From Ignavibacteria bacterium (GTDB lineage: Bacteria; Bacteroidota; Ignavibacteria; Tepidaquicellales; Tepidaquicellaceae): a stretch of DNA of 63,245 nt. Of the stretch, positions 55,153 to 62,016 are shown piece after piece. Under the pieces are notes generated by a model, which ran no database searches, was not told where the DNA came from, and saw nothing but the letters and a program-made list of their open reading frames with translations. Positions within the stretch are counted from its first letter, which is position 1; every line of letters starts with the position of its first letter. Position numbers and translations under genes: made by a program. The stretch covers positions 1-63,245 of the forward strand of contig JAFGII010000076.1 of the NCBI GenBank assembly GCA_016929695.1, in the 5' to 3' direction.

Positions 55153-55740
55153 TTACCTGTGACAGGCAGAGCAATATTCGGGTCCTTTTTTGATATTATG
55201 AGTATTTACCAGAGTATAAAATTCTGCAATTCGCTTTTCCGGATTTCTGTGGCAGTCGAGGCAGGCACCCATCGTAAATGAATTAATCTGCACAACAACT
55301 TTCATTTGTGTGACATCTCCGTGGCAGTTCGCGCAATCAATACCTTTCCCGACATGCGAAGCATGGCTGAAATATGCAAAATCGGGGATTTTATGAATTC
55401 GTTTCCATTTCAAAGGTGAATTACCTTCGAAATAATTTGTGAGTTTTACAATTTCAGCTTTGTCTTTTCTGGCAACATTGTGGCAGTTCATACAAATATC
55501 AACAGAAGGAATATTTGCCGACCTCGAAACCTCAACGCCTGTATGACAATATTTACAGTCAATTTTCATTTCCCCTGCGTGAAGTTTGTGAGAATAAGTA
55601 ACCGGCTGGTCCGGTTCATAACCAATACCGTTCCTTTCAGCATAAGATACAAAATATGTTACGGTGAAAACCAGGATTAAGGTAAATATTATTAACGGAA
55701 GCCGGACTTTTAAAGTATAATCAAGTAAGAATTTACTCAT
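55153..55740 (-). CDS. actA: Alternative complex III subunit ActA (pentaheme cytochrome c)
   Basis: The 195-residue protein has one N-terminal membrane anchor (about 12-31) and five CxxCH heme motifs in order: CKYCH, CMNCH, CANCH, CLDCH and CSACH. The count and order match ActA. It accepts electrons from ActB and passes them to a mobile or bound cytochrome. It is the first gene of the supercluster, and the operon promoter should lie in the 86 bases before it. Confidence 0.95.
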   Translation of the reverse strand: MSKFLLDYTLKVRLPLIIFTLILVFTVTYFVSYAERNGIGYEPDQPVTYSHKLHAGEMKIDCKYCHTGVEVSRSANIPSVDICMNCHNVARKDKAEIVKLTNYFEGNSPLKWKRIHKIPDFAYFSHASHVGKGIDCANCHGDVTQMKVVVQINSFTMGACLDCHRNPEKRIAEFYTLVNTHNIKKGPEYCSACHR

Positions 55741-55826
55741 ACACTATTATTTAACAAATATTAAAAAAAAACTTTTAATTTACTATATATTAATGCAGTT
55801 TTTTTATAATAAAAGAAATTTTTGAA

Positions 55827-56039
55827 TCATCTGATTTTCACTGCGGAATATCCTGCTCTGCTCAAAGCATCTATTATTTTTGAGATAACTAAGTTTTCTC
55901 CGCTCACGGAAAGCACTTTATCTGGGTCTGCAAGATCAACGCTCCAGTCAGATATTTCCTTTATTTCGTTGAGGAAAGGAGTGATTTTTGAAAGACAATG
56001 ATAACAATTTACTGTTGTTTTAAGTTTTATAGTCTCCAT
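55827..56039 (-). CDS. Heavy-metal-associated (HMA) domain protein
   Basis: The 70-residue protein has the ferredoxin-like HMA fold pattern. The metal motif is Cys12-YHC15 (VNCYHC instead of MxCxxC), followed by FLNEIKEISDWSVDLADPD and a final helix SKIIDALSRAGYSA. It probably binds Cu+ in the cytoplasm and may feed copper to the oxidase or export pathway. It lies between the YHS-domain gene and actA, same strand. Confidence 0.85.
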   Translation of the reverse strand: METIKLKTTVNCYHCLSKITPFLNEIKEISDWSVDLADPDKVLSVSGENLVISKIIDALSRAGYSAVKIR

Positions 56040-56115
56040 ATTATTGTGTTATATTTTATAAAGGTGCAGGCATTAATACCTACACCCTTTAAACAAAAAA
56101 TATTTGATTATAGTT

Positions 56116-56700
56116 TTAATCGTCTTTGTAACCCAGTAAGTATTTCTCCGGTTCTTTATTGAACTTTTTTATGCAGGGTTTGCAGCAGAAATAGTATTTT
56201 GTATCATTGTATGTTACATACAAATCTTTTTCCGCAGGTTCACCCATTACAGGGCAAAGTAACTGCGTTTTGATATAATTCATTGGTTCAGCTTTGAATT
56301 TGGAAATGCAGTTTTCGCAGCAGAAAGTGTATTCTTTACCGAGATATGAAAAAGATACTCCGGAACTTTCGATTTTTTCTCCTGATACCGGGCAAACTGC
56401 TGCTGAATCATTTATTCCCTGCGATTTACCTGATTGTACGGCTCCAAGTATCATCGAACCTTTGGTGCAGCATCTTTCTTTTATTTCTCCTGATGAAGAA
56501 CCGTTAATATTACATTTTCCGTTTTGACATTTATTTTCGCATCCCTGACAGGTTTTACAGTCACCTGTGCAGTTATCTCCGCAAATGCAGTTTTCACATA
56601 TGCATTTCGGCTCATCTGTAAAATTACCGTATGATACATTGTTAATAAGTATAAACGAAAATATTGCTACAATTGCTGTTAAAATACTTTTATTTTTCAT
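56116..56700 (-). CDS. Secreted double YHS/TRASH-domain protein with Cys-rich segment
   Basis: The 194-residue protein has a signal peptide (to about residue 25) and a Cys-rich stretch (about 32-82) with CICENCICGDNCTGDCKTC and CCTKG. Two YHS domains follow: CPVSGEKI with GKEYTFCCENCISKFKAEP, and CPVMGEPAE with YYFCCKPCIKKFNKEP. YHS domains bind copper or other soft metals. The protein probably stores or passes copper in the periplasm, in line with the HMA gene and oxidase cluster downstream. I do not know a characterised homologue with this exact layout. Confidence 0.85.
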   Translation of the reverse strand: MKNKSILTAIVAIFSFILINNVSYGNFTDEPKCICENCICGDNCTGDCKTCQGCENKCQNGKCNINGSSSGEIKERCCTKGSMILGAVQSGKSQGINDSAAVCPVSGEKIESSGVSFSYLGKEYTFCCENCISKFKAEPMNYIKTQLLCPVMGEPAEKDLYVTYNDTKYYFCCKPCIKKFNKEPEKYLLGYKDD

Positions 56701-56738
56701 GATTGATTTTTTTAGTTAATTAAAATTTATTCGTAATC

Positions 56739-56790
56739 GATAGTTTGTAAGACTATCTTGAAGTATATATATTAACAGTCTGCGGACTGT
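56739..56790. terminator. Two small hairpins between Cys-rich protein genes
   Basis: GATAGT/ACTATC (56739-56744 and 56752-56757) and ACAGTC/GACTGT (56775-56780 and 56785-56790) are perfect 6-bp inverted repeats. Neither is followed by a strong T-tract in the coding direction. They may slow transcription or act in mRNA stability. The terminator call is weak. Confidence 0.3.
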
Positions 56791-56798
56791 ATTATATT

Positions 56799-57215
56799 TT
56801 AAATCCTAAGGTTGGATATTTCCAGATATATATCGGATTTTTCAGGCGGGTAGTCTTGTTTTACGGAAAAGAAATTTACTTCATTACTGTTTTCAAATAT
56901 TGTTGTATGAATTAATAAATATGATTTATAAAAAGTAATGAGTTTTTGAAAATTTAAATTCAGATTCAAAGGGTCTTTCTGTTCTTCAACCGGTTCTTCT
57001 TCATTAATTTTACAGGGGCAGGAAATTTCATTGTTCTCACTGCAGGAGCATTTCTTATTGTTGTTACAGCAGCAAACTACTGGTTCAGACCAGAATTTTA
57101 AAGTGCAAAGTGATTTCTGTTCAACTGATAGCGGATAAACCGCAAACACTAAAATCAATATTAATGTAAATATTTTTATAATTATCTTGTTGTATTTTCT
57201 TATATTACTAACCAT
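56799..57215 (-). CDS. Small Cys-rich exported protein, possibly metal-related
   Basis: The 138-residue protein has an N-terminal hydrophobic helix (about 9-29) that may be a signal or anchor. Beyond it is a Cys-rich block (about 45-68): CTLKFWSEPVVCCCNNNKKC then CSCSENNEISCPCK. An acidic and amphipathic tail follows. It probably binds a soft metal. It is first in a three-gene set with the YHS and HMA genes. The family is not recognised, and similar short Cys-block proteins accompany metal-resistance genes. Confidence 0.65.
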   Translation of the reverse strand: MVSNIRKYNKIIIKIFTLILILVFAVYPLSVEQKSLCTLKFWSEPVVCCCNNNKKCSCSENNEISCPCKINEEEPVEEQKDPLNLNLNFQKLITFYKSYLLIHTTIFENSNEVNFFSVKQDYPPEKSDIYLEISNLRI

Positions 57216-57364
57216 AATTCCGAACAGTATAGTTCTGTATTGTATATTCCATTACCGAAAAAAAGCTATAAAAGTTCCGCTTAATTCTTATACTTTAAAT
57301 CATTGAGAACCTTTATTAACGTTTATATTTTTATTATTCTTTGTTAATTTTACTATAAAAAACT

Positions 57365-57751
57365 ATGGCATTAAGGATATTTGATGATAAAACTTCTATT
57401 CCCAATAAAACTGTTTTTGCAAATAAATTAGGAAAAAATCCGAAACTATGGGAAGAAATAGTAATGTATGTATTTCAGAAATATCCCGTTAAGAATTATG
57501 ACCGGAGTTTCCGGCTAAAAGAAAAAACGAAATATTATTTATTTAACACCGCAGAAAGAGCGTTTCATAACCGCACTTATTTTTGGAGATAAAGCAGTTA
57601 GTGAAGTTATGAAAAGCAGTGTTTCCGGCGAAATTAAAGAAATGCTAATTAAAGTAAAAAAATATATTGAAGGACGTGGCATACGTATAGAAATAAAAAA
57701 TTCAAAACCTGTTAAGGATATAAAAAACTGATAGAAATTAAATTAAATTTT
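57365..57751 (+). pseudogene. Frameshifted DUF3788 family gene
   Basis: An ATG at 57365 opens a frame reading DDKTSIPNKTVFANKLGKN and LWEEIVMYVFQKY, the start of DUF3788 proteins. The match then moves to the +1 frame, which reads KKRNIIYLTPQKERF, ALIFGDKAV and YIEGRGIRIEIKNS up to a stop at 57729-57731. It returns to the first frame at 57728 with LIEIKLN, the usual end. The shifts lie in or near A-runs at 57517-57527 and 57722-57727. Either the gene is decaying or the assembly has two homopolymer errors. DUF3788 has no known function. Confidence 0.75.
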
Positions 57752-57834
57752 CAACATAAACCGGAAATGGATGAATTTGTAACAAAATTAAAATTTGTAT
57801 GTATAATAAGAAAAATCAAAGAAAACGAAAAATT

Positions 57835-58701
57835 ATGAAAATTAACATCATATTTCTTTTGTTCGCTGCTGTTGTTTTTTCTTATTCAGGGGGATTTGCA
57901 CAGGTCAAAAATGAGAATAATGAGGACAAATGGTTTTTGGACTTCTGGCGTTATAAAAATCCTACTCTGGAAGTATCATACGGAATATCAAATGCAAAAA
58001 TTGACGGTATAGTATCAGAACTACAAAACTCATCTATAGGTGAACTGAAGCTGGGTTATTCATCAATAATCAGATATTACAGAAAAAGCAGCTGGAGTAA
58101 ATATTTTTATAGTTTTGTAAAAATTGGAGCATTTTCTAATCAGATTGATATAAGAGATAAAAAAGTCGGTGCTATGAACTATGAAGCATGGAGATTCGGA
58201 TTTGGTAAAAAAGAAGGGTATCCGCTTGGTACTGAAAAATTTTCCGTGTTACCATACAGTTCAAACTCTTATAACTGGTCGAAACTGGAAATGAAACAAT
58301 TTCCTGATGCAGGATTAATATATGACAATAACAGACTTAATATGTTCAATGGTGGATTCAGTTTTGGTTTAAAATTTGAAGGCGGACTTAGTTTCAGATT
58401 CGGGAAAATGTTTGCAGTAAATATAGAATATGAAAAGGCAAACATATATCAAAGATTTATGGTCTGGAAAAATCTTGGCAGTATAATTATTGAAGAGGCG
58501 GGATACGGCGTAATTGACAAATTTGTAAGGAAGATTTTAAGAGAAAATCCTGCAGCGGGTTCTATTGTATATTTTGTACTGAGAAATGCTTATTCATACG
58601 GAATATATCACTTGAGGTCTCAGCAGATGAACTGGCCTTTCGGAGGTGAATCTTCTTTGAATTTTAATACATTTAAAACAGGCTTGAGTTTTACATTTTA
58701 A
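57835..58701 (+). CDS. Secreted protein, probable outer-membrane beta-barrel
   Basis: I use the ATG at 57835, which gives a signal peptide (MKINIIFLLFAAVVFSYSGG, cut near FAQ). An upstream in-frame ATG would add a basic 12-residue lead. The 288-residue product has alternating aromatic/polar strands (GELKLGYSSIIRYYRKSSW, GGFSFGLKFEGGLSFRFG) and ends in TGLSFTF, a barrel-like C-terminus with terminal Phe. A helical insertion (about 200-250) breaks the pattern. The family is not recognised. A GNAT acetyltransferase gene follows 6 bases downstream. Confidence 0.72.
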   Translation: MKINIIFLLFAAVVFSYSGGFAQVKNENNEDKWFLDFWRYKNPTLEVSYGISNAKIDGIVSELQNSSIGELKLGYSSIIRYYRKSSWSKYFYSFVKIGAFSNQIDIRDKKVGAMNYEAWRFGFGKKEGYPLGTEKFSVLPYSSNSYNWSKLEMKQFPDAGLIYDNNRLNMFNGGFSFGLKFEGGLSFRFGKMFAVNIEYEKANIYQRFMVWKNLGSIIIEEAGYGVIDKFVRKILRENPAAGSIVYFVLRNAYSYGIYHLRSQQMNWPFGGESSLNFNTFKTGLSFTF

Positions 58702-58707
58702 ATTAAT

Positions 58708-59160
58708 ATGAAAGTAAATATAAGAAATATCAGGAAACAAGATTCAGATGAATTAATCAGATTAATTACTGAACTTGCAGAATTTGAGAAATTAAAACCG
58801 CCTTCAAAGCAGGCACAGAAAAGATTACTCGATGCTGTCTTTTCAAGAAAATTCGGGATTAAAGTATTGGTTGCGGAAAATGATAGAAAATTGATAGGAT
58901 ATGCATTTTATTTTTTTACATTTTCAACTTTTCTGGCAAAACCTACATTATATCTTGAAGATATTTATATATCCGAAAAATACAGAAGAAGCGGAACAGG
59001 TAAAAAAATGTTCAGAGAATTAATAAAAATTGCAAACAATAATAAATGCGGGAGACTTGAACTTATGGTTCTGGACTGGAATGTAAATGCTTTGAGATTT
59101 TATGAAAAATTCGGGGCAAAAAACCTTTATAACTGGAAATTTTACCGAATAAGTTTTTAA
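58708..59160 (+). CDS. GNAT family N-acetyltransferase
   Basis: The 150-residue protein has the GNAT order: NIRKQDSDELIRLITELAE, strand 4 with LYLEDIYISEKYRRSGTGKKM (acetyl-CoA loop RRSGTGK), and the C-terminal NVNALRFYEKFGAK. It resembles the diamine/spermidine acetyltransferase branch (YLEDIYI). The substrate is unproven. It starts 6 bases after the barrel-like protein gene, so the two are co-transcribed. Confidence 0.88.
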   Translation: MKVNIRNIRKQDSDELIRLITELAEFEKLKPPSKQAQKRLLDAVFSRKFGIKVLVAENDRKLIGYAFYFFTFSTFLAKPTLYLEDIYISEKYRRSGTGKKMFRELIKIANNNKCGRLELMVLDWNVNALRFYEKFGAKNLYNWKFYRISF

Positions 59161-59322
59161 TATTTGAATTAATATAGTATCATTACTGCAAATATAGTAA
59201 ACAAACTATATTTTCTAAATAATTACTCCCAAAAATATTTAAATTAATAAATGTTTATTTGGCATACTTTTTGCGCCTATCTAAGTGTTTAAGTAAAACA
59301 TAAAATTAAATAAGGTATAAAG

Positions 59323-59934
59323 TTGAAGGAAGAATTAGATAATAACGGAAATTTAATAGAGATTGAAGAAAATTCTTCAAAATTTTATTCAGTAGAAATT
59401 GAATACTTTATTTATTTGATTTTCAATAATAACATCAGATTGAAATGGAAGACTTCGTCTGAAAGGAATAATTATGGATTTGAAATTGAAAAGGATTTAA
59501 GTGGTAAATGGGTTAAAATTGGTTTTATACCTTCTTATACAGGGCAAATATATGAATATACTGATTATAATCTCAAACCAGGAATCTATAAATACAGATT
59601 AAAACAGATAGAACATGATGGAAAGTATAAATATTCCAATTTAGAAAATGAAATATTAATTAATCTGCCAAGGAAATATTCAATGTCTCAGAATTTTCCG
59701 AATCCGTTTAATAAAGTTACTAAGATTACTATAGAATTACCATATGAAGAATATATAACAATGAAAGTATTTGATACTAATGGCAGGGAAGTAGCCGATA
59801 TTTTCAGTGGATTTATGAGTTCAGGAACACATGAGTTACAATTTAATAATAAAAACCTTCAACCGGATATTTATTATTACAAGCTGATAGCAGGGAGTTT
59901 TGCAGATATGAAAATAATGGAAGTTTCACGTTAG
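59323..59934 (+). CDS. Orphan type IX secretion tail: Fn3-like linker plus sorting domain without signal peptide
   Basis: The 203-residue frame opens at a TTG. It has no signal peptide: the start is KEELDNNGNLIEIEENSSKF. Residues about 50-115 carry the common spacer module of T9SS cargo (LKWKTSSERNNYGFEIEK, YKYRLKQIEHDGKYKYS). Residues 125-203 form a type A sorting domain (MSQNFPNPFNKVTKITIEL, MKVFDTNGREVADIF). Such tails normally end proteins of many hundred residues, so this is either a 5'-truncated remnant or an unusual gene with a non-Sec start. A tandem hairpin terminator follows. I favour a remnant. Confidence 0.6.
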   Translation: MKEELDNNGNLIEIEENSSKFYSVEIEYFIYLIFNNNIRLKWKTSSERNNYGFEIEKDLSGKWVKIGFIPSYTGQIYEYTDYNLKPGIYKYRLKQIEHDGKYKYSNLENEILINLPRKYSMSQNFPNPFNKVTKITIELPYEEYITMKVFDTNGREVADIFSGFMSSGTHELQFNNKNLQPDIYYYKLIAGSFADMKIMEVSR

Positions 59935-59939
59935 AAAAT

Positions 59940-60060
59940 CCCTCCCTTTCTTTACTAACGCTGGGCTGCTCAAATTGGGCAGCCCTGTTAAAAGAGGAAA
60001 AGTTTCATAACCCTCCCTTTCTTTACTAACACTAGGCTGTCCAACAGGACAGCCTTTTTT
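59940..60060 (+). repeat. Tandem duplicated terminator-like unit
   Basis: Two copies, 71 bases apart, share CCCTCCCTTTCTTTACTAAC (59940-59959 and 60011-60030). Each is followed by a hairpin: GGGCTGC/GCAGCCC (59963-59985) and GGCTGTCC/GGACAGCC (60035-60054). Only the second has a T-run (60055-60060). Confidence 0.88.
60035..60060 (+). terminator. Rho-independent terminator after the T9SS-tail gene
   Basis: An 8-bp perfect stem (GGCTGTCC with GGACAGCC, loop AACA) is followed by six T residues. It is the second unit of a tandem duplication. It insulates the sigma-factor operon that begins about 100 bases downstream. Confidence 0.9.
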
Positions 60061-60106
60061 ATTTAATTATTTGCTGAAGATTTTCTTTCAAAATAAAGAA
60101 GATTTT

Positions 60107-60133
60107 TGTAACTTTTTATATTGAAAATTCGTC
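60107..60133 (+). promoter_or_regulatory. Candidate ECF-type promoter of the sigma/anti-sigma operon
   Basis: TGTAAC (60107-60112) is followed after 17 bases by CGTC (60130-60133), close to the general ECF pattern of an AAC-containing -35 box and a CGT-type -10 box. The start codon at 60160 would then give a leader of about 20 bases. It suggests that the sigma factor drives its own operon. Confidence 0.5.
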
Positions 60134-60159
60134 TTATCTTATAGAAACTGAATATAAAT

Positions 60160-60777
60160 ATGTCAAGAGATACAACCGAATTTTTAAAATTACTTAAACC
60201 CTATTACAATCCCGCTCTCAAATATTGCAGGGCATTAAGCAAAAGAGGCAGCATAAACAGTGCAGAGGATTTAATCCAGCATTCACTATTAAAGGCTATT
60301 GAAAAATTTGACGATTTAAAAGATGACAGGAAATTTAAATTCTGGTTTTTTACAATTATTACAAATGAATTTTATTCATCTGTTAGGAAAGAGCTTCTAA
60401 ATAAGTTTATTTCAATTAATAATGAGTATGAAATACCATCAATGCCGAGATTGTACGATGTTAACGGAATCGGGGAATTATCTGAAATACTTTTAATTGC
60501 ATTATCGAAATTAAAACGAAAGGAAAAATCTGCAATTTTACTCTATGAACTTGCAGGATTTTCAATAGAGGAAATAATGCACATTCAGGAGGAAAAAAGT
60601 ATATCCTGTATCAAGTTAAGATTATCTAGAGGCAGAGAGAAATTAAGAAAATATATATCAAAGTTAGAAACCGGAAAGCATTTCAAATCAAACACAGAAA
60701 AAAGTTCCGTAGGAGGTATAACAAATGAAACAATCAAAATTATATCGGAGGTCGAATCAGGAAGAAATGAAAGATAA
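60160..60777 (+). CDS. ECF-type RNA polymerase sigma factor
   Basis: The 205-residue protein has region 2 (YNPALKYCRALSKRGSINSA, EDLIQHSLLKAIEKFDDL, FKFWFFTIITNEFYSSVR) and region 4 (LIALSKLKRKEKSAILLYEL, FSIEEIMHIQEEKSISCIK, LRLSRGREKLRKYISKL). A 40-residue tail (KHFKSNTEKSSVGGITNE) extends beyond region 4 and overlaps the next gene by 53 bases. The overlap couples expression to the membrane protein downstream, its likely anti-sigma factor. A candidate self-promoter lies at 60107. The stimulus is unknown. Confidence 0.9.
   Translation: MSRDTTEFLKLLKPYYNPALKYCRALSKRGSINSAEDLIQHSLLKAIEKFDDLKDDRKFKFWFFTIITNEFYSSVRKELLNKFISINNEYEIPSMPRLYDVNGIGELSEILLIALSKLKRKEKSAILLYELAGFSIEEIMHIQEEKSISCIKLRLSRGREKLRKYISKLETGKHFKSNTEKSSVGGITNETIKIISEVESGRNER
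60700..60716 (+). promoter_or_regulatory. Strong ribosome binding site built from a dispersed-repeat sequence
   Basis: AAAAGTTCCGTAGGAG (60700-60715) is identical to the repeat copy at 15878-15893. Extended by G it supplies AGGAGG, 8 bases before the ATG at 60725. It lies inside the sigma gene and codes KSSVGG there. A full AGGAGG is rare in this window and should give high expression of the overlapping gene. Confidence 0.7.
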
Positions 60778-62005
60778 CATTGAAAAATACTGGGAGGAAT
60801 ACAAGAAAAACGGTAAAGAGGATACTTTTGAGCGTATGTCTTCCTGGCTGACATACACACGAATGAAAATCCAGCCGAAACCAAAAAGTACGATTGCAGG
60901 CAAAATTATTCAGACAATCTCTTATAACAAAGTAAAAGTTGCCGCAGTACTCGGACTATTGTTGCTTGTTTCACTCGGTAATTACCCCGTTACAAAGAAT
61001 AAAACCGTCGGATACGTCGTAAAATTTTCGGCACCGGTTGATAAAGTTATAGAAGTTAATGAACGACTTGAAAAACTTAGCTGGGTTGATAAATCATCTA
61101 TTACAGTACAGGAAAAAGATTCAGCGGGCGAAAAATTATACGAATATAAAATTTTATTAAAAGATTCTGTAGAAAAAGACTTAGCAATGAAGAAATCTGA
61201 TATAGAAAATATCAGAGCCTCTAATTACGTTCAGGTTATGCCTATAGCAGCAGCTATGGAAGTACCTATATATACAGTTGCATTTGGAAATATATTTAAT
61301 ATCGATGAAACGGAAAAAATAGTAAACGAAAAGGAATTTGAAGCAGACATACAGAAACAATTCAATAATGCGGGATTAAGTAATTTTGTTTTTACCGTAG
61401 ATAATATTGAAAGGGGGAACAAATTTGATATCAGAATTCCCGAAGATGTTGTAATTTCGAGAGATTCATTGAAAAAACTCAGTCAGATAATAAAGATTAA
61501 GATAGAAAACGCAAATAAAGAAATTCAGAAAAATGATGAAAAACTAAAGATACAGATGCAGAAACTGGAAGAAAGGCATGAAAAGTTAAGATTAGGATTC
61601 GAAAAATTTTATGAATTTGAAAAATTCAACTTTGACAAAAAAAGCAAAACAAAAGCAAAACAGGATTCGAAAGATATTATAATTGATAAAAACGGTAAAA
61701 AGATTATTATAAATCCTGAGGGAGTTAAAATTATCGAGGGCAATGAAGTTATAAACGCTCCGGCAGACATAGACTTTGATTTTGAGGGTATGCTTAATAA
61801 AGAAAAAGAAGAAATGAAGAAAATAATTAAACAAGAAGTTCAGGAGAAATTAGAAAAAGAAATTAAAAGGCACAAACGATACATTGAAAACATTCCTGAT
61901 ATTGAAATTCCTGATATTGAAATTCCTGATATTGAAGAACAGGAGATAGAGATACAGAAGACGGAACCCCTAGAAGTAGAAACAGAAATAGAAATTGAAA
62001 ATTAA
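60725..62005 (+). CDS. Single-pass membrane protein, probable anti-sigma factor with coiled-coil and repeat tail
   Basis: The 426-residue protein has a cytoplasmic part (about 1-70, with MKDNIEKYWEEYKKNGKEDTF) and one helix (about 74-90, VAAVLGLLLLVSLGN). Its periplasmic part has an alpha/beta region (95-250), a coiled-coil (about 255-315, NANKEIQKNDEKLKIQMQKL) and acidic repeats (IPDIEIPDIEIPDIEEQ). It overlaps the sigma gene by 53 bases. No zinc motif is present. The anti-sigma role is inferred from coupling and topology. Three exact 15-base units (61892-61936) code the IPDIE repeats. Confidence 0.72.
   Translation: MKQSKLYRRSNQEEMKDNIEKYWEEYKKNGKEDTFERMSSWLTYTRMKIQPKPKSTIAGKIIQTISYNKVKVAAVLGLLLLVSLGNYPVTKNKTVGYVVKFSAPVDKVIEVNERLEKLSWVDKSSITVQEKDSAGEKLYEYKILLKDSVEKDLAMKKSDIENIRASNYVQVMPIAAAMEVPIYTVAFGNIFNIDETEKIVNEKEFEADIQKQFNNAGLSNFVFTVDNIERGNKFDIRIPEDVVISRDSLKKLSQIIKIKIENANKEIQKNDEKLKIQMQKLEERHEKLRLGFEKFYEFEKFNFDKKSKTKAKQDSKDIIIDKNGKKIIINPEGVKIIEGNEVINAPADIDFDFEGMLNKEKEEMKKIIKQEVQEKLEKEIKRHKRYIENIPDIEIPDIEIPDIEEQEIEIQKTEPLEVETEIEIEN
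61892..61936 (+). repeat. Three exact 15-bp tandem units within the anti-sigma-like gene
   Basis: ATTCCTGATATTGAA occurs three times back to back (61892-61906, 61907-61921, 61922-61936), coding IPDIE each time. Exact identity means recent expansion. Unit loss or gain keeps the frame. Confidence 0.92.
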
Positions 62006-62016
62006 AACATTTTAAT

